13,298 nt of DNA, from positions 1-13,298 of the forward strand of contig DATGEP010000044.1 of the NCBI GenBank assembly GCA_035310125.1, read 5' to 3'. The translations under genes and the position numbers were made by a program. Position 1 is the stretch's first letter. Every line of letters starts with the position of its first letter. Source of the stretch: DATGEP01 sp035310125 (GTDB lineage Bacteria; Chloroflexota; Ktedonobacteria; Ktedonobacterales; JADMIN01). Positions 5,389 to 12,162 of this stretch are shown here, piece after piece. The notes under the pieces were generated by a model that saw nothing but the letters and a program-made list of their open reading frames with translations, did not search any database and was not told where the DNA came from.

Positions 5389-6504
5389 ATGGCCTGGGGA
5401 GACCCCGGAGTCACCATGCGAAGGACGCTGGCGTCAGCCACGTCCAACTGGATTGCTGGCGGACAGCCGCAACCGATCGATATCAGCCGTGTGGGCATCC
5501 TGCGCCGTCTGCGCATGCTCACCAATGCGGCCGTGACCATCACGCCCGGCACCGGCACGATCGCGAACGACGTGAACGGGCCGTGGAACTTGTACACGCA
5601 GCTGCAACTCGTTCCGAACCAGGGCGCTCCCATCAGCCGGCTGAGCGGGTACGGGGCGTATATTGTCGACATTTTGAAGAAACGCGAAGGCAGCTCCGCC
5701 ACGATTGACACGCGCCTCGTCTCGGAGACCAGCGCCGAGACCGCTGCGGATCGCTACTCGTACCCCACCGCGTCCGGCACCATCCAGCTCCCGATCGAGC
5801 TCTATGTGTCGCAATTCATCCGCTCATTGGGCAGCGAAATCGGTCTGTGGCCGCTCGAAAATCCCACGATCAGCTTGCAGCTGATGTACACCCCCAACAG
5901 CGCGACGGCGGCGACTCCGTTCTCACTGACCTCCACCACCGCTGGCACCTCCCCCTATCTCGTCACCGGCAACGCCACGGCGACCGCCGTGACGCCCGCC
6001 GTGACGTTGATGCGTGAGTTGTACGAGGTGCCGCAAAATCCGTCGGACGACCCACCGTATACATACGTTGTGAGGTGGCTGGAACAGGTGCCGCAGATCG
6101 GCGGCGCCAGCGCCACTTTTACCGAGTGGAAAGCGACGCCCTTGTCCGGTGCGTTGCTGCGTGTGGCCTGCCAGATTTTTGATGGCACCGCCGGCGTCGC
6201 GGTCAGCAAGCTCACCGCCTCCAATTCGCTCAACGTCCTCTTCGGGGCCGATACGTCGAAGCTCGCGGAAACGGGCGCGGCGGCGTTGGAGCGGCAGCAG
6301 GATTTCTGGGGCTTTGACCTCCCCCAGGGCGTGTATGCGTGGGATTTCTTAGGCCAAGATTTGACCCTCGCCGACACGATTGACCTGTACCAGGTGCCAG
6401 AGGTCCGGTTTGATATCAATACCAGCTCGGCGCTCTCCAGCACGGCCACCGTCAAATTTTGGCAGCAACTGGTCACGCCCGTCGTATTGCAAGCGAGGGG
6501 CTAG
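5389..6504 (+). CDS. Double jelly-roll major capsid protein
   Basis: Main shell protein of the icosahedral capsid, 371 residues from ATG 5389; PRD1 P3 is about 395. The first half has the pattern seen in bacterial DJR capsid proteins. An early strand region (PIDISRVGILRRLRM) leads to a Gly-Pro-containing strand, then ISRLSGYGAYIVDIL. The block LWPLENPTISLQLMYTP is typical of the family and ends the first jelly roll. The second half repeats the beta-rich plan and contains FDLPQGVYAWDFL, a second characteristic element. There is no signal peptide. Start choice: ATG 5377 is in frame but lacks a well-spaced site, whereas GGAG (5379-5382) is six bases before ATG 5389. It is flanked by small membrane-protein genes. 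The DJR fold is inferred from motifs, length and context. Confidence 0.85.
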   Translation: MAWGDPGVTMRRTLASATSNWIAGGQPQPIDISRVGILRRLRMLTNAAVTITPGTGTIANDVNGPWNLYTQLQLVPNQGAPISRLSGYGAYIVDILKKREGSSATIDTRLVSETSAETAADRYSYPTASGTIQLPIELYVSQFIRSLGSEIGLWPLENPTISLQLMYTPNSATAATPFSLTSTTAGTSPYLVTGNATATAVTPAVTLMRELYEVPQNPSDDPPYTYVVRWLEQVPQIGGASATFTEWKATPLSGALLRVACQIFDGTAGVAVSKLTASNSLNVLFGADTSKLAETGAAALERQQDFWGFDLPQGVYAWDFLGQDLTLADTIDLYQVPEVRFDINTSSALSSTATVKFWQQLVTPVVLQARG

Positions 6505-6514
6505 GGGGTAAACC

Positions 6515-6772
6515 ATGAGCGCGACAACTCGCTATTCCAGCGGTCTGTTTGCCCCGATGCCGTCACCCGGGTATCCTGGCGATAATTTTTTCGGCTCGGT
6601 CCCGGCGCAGGCCGGCGGCGCGAGCCGCAGCACCGGCCCGATGGCTGGGAGCGTGACCGGCGCCGTCAATGGCGTGTTACCCGGTGGGCTTGCGGCGCAT
6701 CACGCGGTGGCGATTTTTGTGGTCGTCCTGGCGGGATTTGGTATCTACTGGTTCGCTCGCAAAGAGGGGTAA
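6515..6772 (+). CDS. Small protein with one C-terminal membrane helix
   Basis: An 85-residue protein. The N-terminal half is Gly/Ser/Pro-rich and probably disordered. A hydrophobic helix at about 61-80 (AAHHAVAIFVVVLAGFGIYW) ends with FARKEG, the positive residues suggesting the C-terminal side faces the cytoplasm or virion interior. It is probably a virion membrane protein linking the membrane and the capsid. GGGGGT precedes the ATG. It lies ten bases after the capsid gene stop, in the same operon. Confidence 0.75.
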   Translation: MSATTRYSSGLFAPMPSPGYPGDNFFGSVPAQAGGASRSTGPMAGSVTGAVNGVLPGGLAAHHAVAIFVVVLAGFGIYWFARKEG

Positions 6773-6778
6773 CGACCC

Positions 6779-6871
6779 ATGCGCGGGACGATTGGGTTTG
6801 TGCTGGCCATCGTGGGGGTGGCGCTGATGTGGTTGATCCTCTCAGGCCAGCACTTGCCCTTTGAGAAATGA
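6779..6871 (+). CDS. Thirty-residue single-pass membrane protein
   Basis: A 30-residue open frame with GAGGGG (6764-6769) nine bases before ATG 6779. It is almost all one hydrophobic helix, GTIGFVLAIVGVALMWLIL, with a short polar tail, SGQHLPFEK. The clean gap between neighbouring genes, the ribosome binding site and the membrane character support a real gene. It is probably a virion membrane peptide, like the very small membrane proteins of PRD1-like phages. Confidence 0.6.
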   Translation: MRGTIGFVLAIVGVALMWLILSGQHLPFEK

Positions 6872-6884
6872 GGAGATGCCTGTC

Positions 6885-7244
6885 ATGGAGACCGCACAGT
6901 GGCGCGTGCTGGCAATGCTGGGCATCGCCGGCGCCATCAATGTTGGGTACAACCAGCAAAGCCGTAAAAACCTGTCCAGCGCGGTGGATGCCATCGGGCA
7001 TGGCGACCTGGGCGCCGCCGGGCAGTACGTCAATCACGTCCTGTTCTGGTTGTTGTCAATCGCGTTCATGTTGTTGCTCGCGGCGGGGGCCCCGAAATTG
7101 GCGACGTGGTTCGCGGCGCTCATTTTGACGTGGGTGATCCTGTCGCACGGCACGCAGCTGATCGCGACGTTTAGCCCATCCATCCCGGGCTCAAGCGCGG
7201 GTTCGGACGCGGGCGGAGGCCCCCGCCACAAACCACCATTCTAG
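6885..7244 (+). CDS. Multi-pass small membrane protein
   Basis: A 119-residue protein with a possible N-terminal helix (about 8-22) and two clear ones (about 52-69 and 72-90: VLFWLLSIAFMLLLAAG and a second long hydrophobic run). The C terminus is Gly/Ser/Pro-rich. ATG 6885 is preferred because AGGAG (6871-6875) is nine bases upstream. TTG 6861 would lie within the upstream gene, and ATG 6876 sits directly on the AGGAG. It is a probable virion membrane protein; a holin-like role is possible but less likely given its place beside the capsid gene. Confidence 0.75.
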   Translation: METAQWRVLAMLGIAGAINVGYNQQSRKNLSSAVDAIGHGDLGAAGQYVNHVLFWLLSIAFMLLLAAGAPKLATWFAALILTWVILSHGTQLIATFSPSIPGSSAGSDAGGGPRHKPPF

Positions 7245-7257
7245 AGGAGGGCATCAC

Positions 7258-7407
7258 GTGGCACGTGATCTCATGACCATTACCGGTTGGGTGCTGCTGG
7301 TGATTTTTGCGTATGTGTTGTTCACGCAATCAGCCGGCGCGACATCCATCGGCAAAGTGCTTTTCAGCGGCATTACCAGCGAGACGACCGCCCTGCAAGG
7401 GCGCTAG
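7258..7407 (+). CDS. Single-pass small membrane protein
   Basis: A 49-residue protein. GAGGAGGG (7244-7251) lies six bases before GTG 7258, which is preferred over the in-frame ATG 7273. One hydrophobic helix covers about 7-24 (TITGWVLLVIFAYVLFTQ), followed by a short soluble tail with Thr and Ser. It is another likely component of the virion membrane. Confidence 0.7.
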   Translation: MARDLMTITGWVLLVIFAYVLFTQSAGATSIGKVLFSGITSETTALQGR

Positions 7408-7419
7408 GAGCGATCCATC

Positions 7420-7803
7420 ATGCGCGGACTGAATGCGCTCCGCCTGCGGGGCCTGCCCTGGCGCCGATCCGAATTTACCGACGCGACGCTCTACGGGGAG
7501 GGCATGTGGCCGGCCTTTATGGGCAATTACAACGGCACCGTCCACAGCTCGTATACGCGCGATCCGCACACCGGCGCCGCGCCCGGCATCCCGGCGGGCT
7601 ATGCGTCGTTTGCCCATCAGGTCGTGCGTCCGCGCTATCAGCCGATGCCGGCTGGATACTACGATGTCGGCAACATGCCCCGCACCTATGCCGACTACAA
7701 ACGCACCACGCCCGCCGGGGGCGCCGGCAACGTGCCGGCCATCGCGGCGGCGCTCCGCAATTCGGCGACGGCGCTGTTCAACAGCAGCAACAAGGGGAGC
7801 TAA
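7420..7803 (+). CDS. Soluble small protein rich in Tyr, Gly and Pro
   Basis: A 127-residue protein of unknown function. It lacks a clear membrane helix, unlike its neighbours. It has a basic N terminus (LRLRGLPWRR) and many Tyr, Gly, Ala and Pro residues (for example GAAPGIPAGYASFAHQ). The C terminus is Ala-rich with an Asn/Ser tail. AGGAG overlaps the upstream stop, nine bases before the ATG. It may be a capsid-associated minor or cement protein, but no family was recognised. Confidence 0.7.
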   Translation: MRGLNALRLRGLPWRRSEFTDATLYGEGMWPAFMGNYNGTVHSSYTRDPHTGAAPGIPAGYASFAHQVVRPRYQPMPAGYYDVGNMPRTYADYKRTTPAGGAGNVPAIAAALRNSATALFNSSNKGS

Positions 7804-7806
7804 GGC

Positions 7807-8229
7807 ATGGCCAATTTCATTAGCGAAGCGTGGGACGGGATCGCCGCCGCGCCAATGGGCGTTAAGCTCGCCATGGGTGCCGCCGTCGGTGCGGCGGCGC
7901 TCTTGGGCATCCGTCAGCACAAGATCAATCAGGCGGCAGGCGTCAGCCAGGGCACGGGGCTCCCATTGACCGGCGGCGACGCGGGTACGCAGACCGTCGC
8001 CGGCGCTCCACCATCCAATACCTCAGCGCTGTGGAACTTGGGCAGCGGCATCGCATCGAGCCCGATGCCGCCCACGTCAAGCGGCGGGGGCATGGCGCCG
8101 ATCCCGCCGATTGCTCCGCCGGTCGGTCCCATCACGGCGGGGGCCGTCCCCGCGGGCAACGGCGCCATTTACCAGGGCGTCATTCCTGGCAGCAGGCTCC
8201 GCCCAATGCCGCCGATCCGTAGCCGTTAG
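7807..8229 (+). CDS. Membrane-anchored Pro/Gly-rich protein
   Basis: A 140-residue protein. A hydrophobic helix lies at about 16-36 (PMGVKLAMGAAVGAAALLGI). The rest is low-complexity Gly/Pro/Ser/Ala-rich sequence (for example MAPIPPIAPPVGPITAG) ending in a basic tail. This suggests a flexible tether anchored in the virion membrane. GGGGAG precedes the ATG, and the gene starts three bases after the upstream stop. No family was recognised. Confidence 0.7.
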   Translation: MANFISEAWDGIAAAPMGVKLAMGAAVGAAALLGIRQHKINQAAGVSQGTGLPLTGGDAGTQTVAGAPPSNTSALWNLGSGIASSPMPPTSSGGGMAPIPPIAPPVGPITAGAVPAGNGAIYQGVIPGSRLRPMPPIRSR

Positions 8230-8238
8230 GAGACGATC

Positions 8239-8997
8239 ATGGAGCTCATTCTGCCGGGCGCGGCGACGCTTTCCGAATTCATCAGTGGCCTGAATGGCGA
8301 TTGCGGGCCACTGGCGACGCTCTCCGCGCTCCACGAGCTGGACGCGACCCGCTGGCCGCTCTCGGCGGCGGGTCTGCATGCCATTGACGCGGACGAGCGA
8401 GCGCACGGCTATATTGAGGCCAACGGCGCTCAGAATACCGCCAGCCTCAGTAGCTATCTGGTGCACCTGGGCGTGCGCCATCAGCAGTACGGCGGGCTCG
8501 CGATAGATTTCAATCAGTTCCACGCCATCGTGCACGCCAACGCCGGCCACAACCCGATCATCTGTGAATGGGCGAACGCACAGGCGCTGCCCGGCGACGA
8601 GGCGGGCATCCATTTTCACTACTCAACCGTCCTGGGCATCTCCACCGACGTGCTGGGCGGCATCGGCGGCTACCTCTGCTGTGACGGGGACAATCGCGCC
8701 GACGATCCAGCGGGCCAGCCGCGCCCACCTGTCACCTACACCATCGAGCAAATGCAGGCCGCACAGCCAATCAGCGCCGTCGTGGTGCTGCTGCCGGTCA
8801 ATGCGCCGCACAGCTATACCGTGGCGAGCGGCGACACCCTGAGCGGCATTGCCGCGCGATTGCACCTCGGCTCCTGGTTCACCGACTTGTACCAGCCCAA
8901 TATGAACGTGATCGAAGAGGCGGCGCGGGCGCATGGCCTGAGCTCCAGCAACGGCGGCGCCGAGATATTCCCTGGCACTGTGTTGCGCTATTCATAG
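8239..8997 (+). CDS. C39-like cysteine peptidase domain fused to LysM
   Basis: A probable peptidoglycan-acting enzyme of 252 residues. The N-terminal domain has NGDCGPLAT around C22, resembling the catalytic Cys motif of C39-like (papain-fold) peptidases. HYSTVLGI with H127 and CCDGDN with D149 or D151 supply the likely His and Asp. The C-terminal part (about 191-251) is a LysM domain, starting HSYTVASGDTLSGIAARL, which binds N-acetylglucosamine-containing chains. There is no signal peptide, so release by a holin or delivery in the virion is implied. It is next to an M23 peptidase, giving a two-enzyme wall-degrading pair. The LysM call is secure; the Cys-peptidase call is a by-eye fold assignment. 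Confidence 0.75.
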   Translation: MELILPGAATLSEFISGLNGDCGPLATLSALHELDATRWPLSAAGLHAIDADERAHGYIEANGAQNTASLSSYLVHLGVRHQQYGGLAIDFNQFHAIVHANAGHNPIICEWANAQALPGDEAGIHFHYSTVLGISTDVLGGIGGYLCCDGDNRADDPAGQPRPPVTYTIEQMQAAQPISAVVVLLPVNAPHSYTVASGDTLSGIAARLHLGSWFTDLYQPNMNVIEEAARAHGLSSSNGGAEIFPGTVLRYS

Positions 8998-9006
8998 GGG
9001 CGATCA

Positions 9007-9735
9007 ATGGCCACCGCCTGGTACAACTATCCGATCACGCAAGAGTTCAAGTGGAAGCCGAGCGATACCCACGCACACAGCGGCGTGGACATTGGCGATC
9101 CCTACGGCACCACCGTGACGGCGCCCATGTCGGGCACGATCATCAGCCAGGGATTTCAACCCTGGGGCGGCCAGGTGAACGAGCTCGTCCAGACGCCTTC
9201 GGGGCCGGAGGTGCTGTCATTCCTCCACTTGTCTCGGCTGGCGGATGAGACGGGCGGCGGTCATGTGCAGGCGGGCGCGGTCATTGGTGCGAGTGGCACG
9301 CCACCGCCGGGCTACGGCAAAGGTCCGCACCTGCATTTTGAGATGACGCACGGCGGGACGGCGCCCTACATGAGCAACTACAACCCCTGGTATCCGACGC
9401 CCGTGAGCTACCCGCTCAACCCTGATCTGTTCCTGGCCGCGCTACGTACGGGCGGGGGCAATCCATCGGACGGCGGCGATCCGTGCCACGGTGATCCACA
9501 GTGCCATCACGATCAGGTCGTCAACGACCAGATCATCAACTATCCCGGCGGCTACTTCGATGTGTCGGAATTCATTCGCAACGCCGAGGCGCCGATTGCC
9601 GATGCGCTCAAACGCACGGCGGTGTTTGGCATGGCCGCTGTGCTGGCGGTGGCGGGCCTGTACCTCATGTTCAAGCCGCAGGTGGACGCCGGTCTGCATG
9701 ACGCGGTGCGTGGCGCGGAGGTGGCGGCGTTATGA
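9007..9735 (+). CDS. M23 zinc metallopeptidase with C-terminal membrane helix
   Basis: Likely endopeptidase that cuts peptide cross-bridges of peptidoglycan, 242 residues. M23 signatures are complete: H24 and D28 in HSGVDIG (the HxxxD motif), H74 in FLHLSRL, and HLHFE (108-112) as the HxH motif. The strand TVTAPMSGTII (36-46) is typical of lysostaphin-like domains. A His/Asp-rich linker follows (CHGDPQCHHDQ), then a membrane helix at about 204-222 (TAVFGMAAVLAVAGLYLMF). The C-terminal anchor and lack of a signal peptide suggest it sits on the virion membrane and acts during genome entry, like virion-associated lytic enzymes of membrane-containing phages, or acts in lysis. The stop overlaps the next ATG (ATGA). 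Confidence 0.85.
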   Translation: MATAWYNYPITQEFKWKPSDTHAHSGVDIGDPYGTTVTAPMSGTIISQGFQPWGGQVNELVQTPSGPEVLSFLHLSRLADETGGGHVQAGAVIGASGTPPPGYGKGPHLHFEMTHGGTAPYMSNYNPWYPTPVSYPLNPDLFLAALRTGGGNPSDGGDPCHGDPQCHHDQVVNDQIINYPGGYFDVSEFIRNAEAPIADALKRTAVFGMAAVLAVAGLYLMFKPQVDAGLHDAVRGAEVAAL

Positions 9736-10769
9736 GTCTCCAGGTCTCCAGTCAATCGCTGGCCAATCTCACCGTGGGCCAATCCATTACGCCGATCTCG
9801 TGGGCATCGCTGGCGCCGGTATTCTCCGGCGCACAGACGCTCGGCGCGGGCTATCTGAGACTATTCAATGAGTCCGGCTGCGGCATTGCGCTGCAATTCA
9901 ACGGCGGCGGCGGCGCGAAATTCCTCCCGGCGGGCGCCTGGTTTACGTTCACCCTGCATGACGACGATACCGGCCTGACCGGCAGCGTCTCCTATGTGCT
10001 CGGCAATGCGGGCGTGAATCAACTCGTCGCGACCTATTACCTGCCGGGGGAGGTCCTAGACGATACCGGGCCGCTCGGCAATTCGCCAGTCAACGTGGGA
10101 GGGAGCGTGACCACAACGAATACCACACAACTGTTTCCGACCAATGATACCAGCCATTTTCTGACTCTATCGTGGAATTCGGTCGTCTCAGAATTGTTTA
10201 TTGAGCCGAATGTGAACGGTCAGCTCCTCAATAACCCGGTTGGCTGGCGGTTCGAGTATAACGACCACAGCGGCAATACGATGGACGGCCTCGCCATAGA
10301 CGCCACGAACGGTGGCGCTGTGAGGATTTTTGGCGCGATCTCCAGCCTCAACGGCATAGCCACTGCCACGAACACGCCGGGCGTCCCCGTGCAGGTCGCG
10401 GCGACGATCCGCCAGCATATCACCGCCACGACCCTCACGACGGTGCTTACCTATACTCCCTCGGTGACTGGCGTGTTCCGGCTCTCGGGCTATCTGTTCG
10501 TGAATAATGGCACAAGCCCCAACGTCCTGACCTTCCGCGTCAATTTCTACGACCCCGACCAGGGCGGCGCCGCGAACGAGAACCTCTGGACGATCAACGG
10601 CAGTGTCAGCCAGGCATTTAACGGCACCACCTCGTTTGGCAATGGTCGCTATACCCTCGTGTCCTACACCTTCCCGGCAGCGGCCAATCAACCCATCACG
10701 GTCAGTTACCAGGACCCGACGAATACGCCAAGCGATTTTGTGACGGTCATGCTGGAGCAGCTTGCATAG
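9732..10769 (+). CDS. Large beta-rich protein, probable spike or receptor binder
   Basis: A 345-residue protein, second longest after the major capsid gene in the structural part of the window. Composition is typical of fibre or spike proteins: very rich in Thr, Asn, Gly, Val and Ser, with few Lys or Cys and many alternating hydrophobic strands. The last roughly 120 residues (for example VLTYTPSVTGVFRLSGYLF) have a strand pattern like compact C-terminal beta heads (C1q/TNF-like) of fibre proteins. A receptor-binding spike at the capsid vertices is inferred from this and from its place after the wall hydrolases. It starts on the ATGA overlap with the upstream gene. The assignment is composition- and context-based only. 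Confidence 0.7.
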   Translation: MSLQVSSQSLANLTVGQSITPISWASLAPVFSGAQTLGAGYLRLFNESGCGIALQFNGGGGAKFLPAGAWFTFTLHDDDTGLTGSVSYVLGNAGVNQLVATYYLPGEVLDDTGPLGNSPVNVGGSVTTTNTTQLFPTNDTSHFLTLSWNSVVSELFIEPNVNGQLLNNPVGWRFEYNDHSGNTMDGLAIDATNGGAVRIFGAISSLNGIATATNTPGVPVQVAATIRQHITATTLTTVLTYTPSVTGVFRLSGYLFVNNGTSPNVLTFRVNFYDPDQGGAANENLWTINGSVSQAFNGTTSFGNGRYTLVSYTFPAAANQPITVSYQDPTNTPSDFVTVMLEQLA

Positions 10770-10789
10770 CAACGAGGAGGGACCGGGCC

Positions 10790-11122
10790 ATGAGCCTGGG
10801 GGAGAAGATTGTGAACATACGAGGCATCACCGCCGTGATCCTCATGGTGGGGATCAATGTCGGACTAGCCATTATCGGTATGGTAATAATCGCGGTCATC
10901 CATGACGGCGACATCGCGCCCGGTGTGGTGAACAATCTCCAGTTGATCGCTGCTACGGGCATTGGCGTGGCTGGTACGCTCATCGCCCACTACATCGGGA
11001 CCGCTGGGCAGACGCAACAACAACAGCAGCAGATCGTCGGGCAGGCACAAGCCACGCCGACGGTCACGGTGCCGGTTGCGGTGACACCCGTCGCGGCTCC
11101 GGCTGCCGGAAACGGAGTGTGA
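10790..11122 (+). CDS. Two-helix membrane protein, holin candidate
   Basis: A 110-residue protein with two hydrophobic helices, at about 13-37 (TAVILMVGINVGLAIIGMV) and about 50-70 (LQLIAATGIGVAGTLIAHY), joined by a short acidic loop. A soluble tail follows with a Gln run (QTQQQQQQ) and Val/Thr/Pro/Ala-rich end. Size and topology fit a holin, as does the position after two wall hydrolases, but a virion membrane role is equally possible. GAGGAGGG precedes ATG 10790. Confidence 0.6.
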   Translation: MSLGEKIVNIRGITAVILMVGINVGLAIIGMVIIAVIHDGDIAPGVVNNLQLIAATGIGVAGTLIAHYIGTAGQTQQQQQQIVGQAQATPTVTVPVAVTPVAAPAAGNGV

Positions 11123-11125
11123 GCG

Positions 11126-11296
11126 ATGGCGCTGCAACCTAAAATCTATCAGCGTTTCGATAACTGGCTGGCGGGCAAGCCCGATGCCATCCTCACGTTT
11201 CTCTTGTTGGCGGGCGCGGTAGTGCTGGTCATTGTGGCGCTCCAGCCGAACCGACCCCTCAAAGCCCTGGTGCTCGCGTGGGAGGTGCTGCCATGA
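11126..11296 (+). CDS. Single-pass small membrane protein
   Basis: A 56-residue protein starting at ATG 11126, three bases after the upstream stop. A hydrophobic helix spans about 21-40 (ILTFLLLAGAVVLVIVALQ), followed by the basic stretch NRPLK and a hydrophobic end. It is a possible lysis accessory or virion membrane protein. Its stop overlaps the next start (ATGA). Confidence 0.65.
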   Translation: MALQPKIYQRFDNWLAGKPDAILTFLLLAGAVVLVIVALQPNRPLKALVLAWEVLP

Positions 11297-11544
11297 CGTG
11301 GTGGCGTCCCTGGGAGCCCCTACGCATCCCGCCGTACGTGCAGCAGCTCCGTGAGCAGGCGCTCCAGGCTCGCCTGGCCTATGAGGACGAGCTGCGGCAA
11401 CAGCAGGAGACGCTAACCCAGCTCGCGGCCATGCTGGCGATAGACCCACGCTGTGAGTGGCTGAGTAAAGCTGAGCGCAATAGGCTAGCCTGGATGCGCT
11501 GGATGATGGACAGACAGCTCGCGTTCGGCGATGATTCATTGTGA
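11293..11544 (+). CDS. Small helical protein of unknown function
   Basis: An 83-residue protein starting at ATG 11293, overlapping the upstream stop by four bases, with GGAGGT (11281-11286) six bases upstream. GTG 11278 in the same frame is less well placed. The middle is a long charged helix (QQLREQALQARLAYEDELRQ), probably coiled coil, then WLSKAERNRLAWMRWMM. No family was recognised. Confidence 0.65.
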   Translation: MTWWRPWEPLRIPPYVQQLREQALQARLAYEDELRQQQETLTQLAAMLAIDPRCEWLSKAERNRLAWMRWMMDRQLAFGDDSL

Positions 11545-11564
11545 GCATGAATGGAGCGTGACAC

Positions 11565-11786
11565 ATGGACATCCACGGCAACCCCTCGCAGCGCTGGGAG
11601 CATGCGCGGCCATCTGAGACGGCGGTGTGGCAGCCGATCATGCTGATCACTCCGGAGCGGCTGGAATGCCGGTGCGGAGCGCGTGCCGTGTTCCTGCTGA
11701 CCGCGATAGACGCGGAGGGAAACATCTGCGACGGCATGGCCTACTGCCAGCCGTGCTTCCAGCGAGCGCAAGACGAGGAGGAGTAG
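11565..11786 (+). CDS. Small zinc-binding protein
   Basis: A 73-residue protein with two Cys pairs, C35 and C37 (CRC) and C61 and C64 (CQPC), likely forming a single zinc site. C55 lies between them. The tail is acidic (AQDEEE). It is reminiscent of small phage zinc-finger proteins of unknown function. GGAGCGTG precedes the ATG. The stop is one base before the next ATG, and its last codons form part of the duplicated cassette described below. Confidence 0.7.
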   Translation: MDIHGNPSQRWEHARPSETAVWQPIMLITPERLECRCGARAVFLLTAIDAEGNICDGMAYCQPCFQRAQDEEE

Positions 11787-11810
11787 CATGGCGGGGACAT
11801 CGGCGGGCGC
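11776..11810 (+). repeat. 35-base duplicated start cassette, copy 1
   Basis: An identical 35-base sequence occurs at 11776-11810 and 12128-12162. It contains AGGAGGAG, a TAG, the ATG and the first seven codons (MAGTSAG). Similarity continues imperfectly into codons 9-16. It carries a ribosome binding site and N-terminal tag as one unit. Confidence 0.85.
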
Positions 11811-12129
11811 CAAGAAAGGCTGGGAGACGCGGCGGCGCAAGAAGGCGCCAGCGCCCCGGCCCGCTCCGAAGGTGGTGGCCCGGAAGGCTGAGGGTCAGTG
11901 GAAGGCAAAACTTGGTAAACACAAAACATCACCTTCTGGCTATGTGTATCAGAACTTCATTGTGACTCGGCCTGATGGGCATGAGATGACCGTCCAGGTA
12001 ACTATGCGAGAAGCCTCCTCAAAGGGCCGTTACGGACAGCGTGTGATAGGGCGATGGCTCTATACGAATGCCGAGGCGAAGGCGGAAGCCATAAAGGCGG
12101 CGAAGGCTGGCCGTACTATGGTACGGTAG
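11788..12129 (+). CDS. Small basic protein with MAGTSAGA tag
   Basis: A 113-residue basic protein of unknown function. It starts with MAGTSAGAKKGWETRRRKK, then a Pro/Ala-rich link (APAPRPAP), then a domain at about 35-113. That domain looks like an alpha/beta unit: a strand YVYQNFIVTRPDGHEM, then VQVTMREASSKGR, ending in a Lys/Ala-rich helix. It could bind nucleic acid. It shares its start cassette with the next gene and has a GAGGAGGAG site. The stop is 10 bases before the next gene. Confidence 0.75.
   Translation: MAGTSAGAKKGWETRRRKKAPAPRPAPKVVARKAEGQWKAKLGKHKTSPSGYVYQNFIVTRPDGHEMTVQVTMREASSKGRYGQRVIGRWLYTNAEAKAEAIKAAKAGRTMVR
11846..11864 (+). repeat. 19-base repeat encoding PAPRPAP, copy 1
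   Basis: A 19-base sequence centred on CAGCGCCCCGGCCCGC is repeated exactly at 12522-12540. A shorter 15-base version lies at 12597-12611. It encodes the PAPRPAP linker in both neighbouring genes, and together with the start cassette suggests they share duplicated modules. Confidence 0.7.
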
Positions 12130-12162
12130 GAGGAGTAGCATGGCGGGGACATCGGCGGGCGC
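12128..12162 (+). repeat. 35-base duplicated start cassette, copy 2
   Basis: Second copy of the 35-base sequence at 11776-11810. It covers the ribosome binding site and the first seven codons of the following gene. The distance between copies is 352 bases, the length of the first gene plus its gap. Confidence 0.85.

Noticed and set aside
7287..7969. Long alternative-frame readings over the small genes at 7258-7803 and 7807
   Set aside because: They are Arg/Ala/His-rich shadows of genes that have ordered starts and good Shine-Dalgarno sites.
10865..11737. A 290-residue reverse-strand open frame
   Set aside because: It spans several well-supported rightward genes that have their own start signals, and its composition is that of an antisense shadow.
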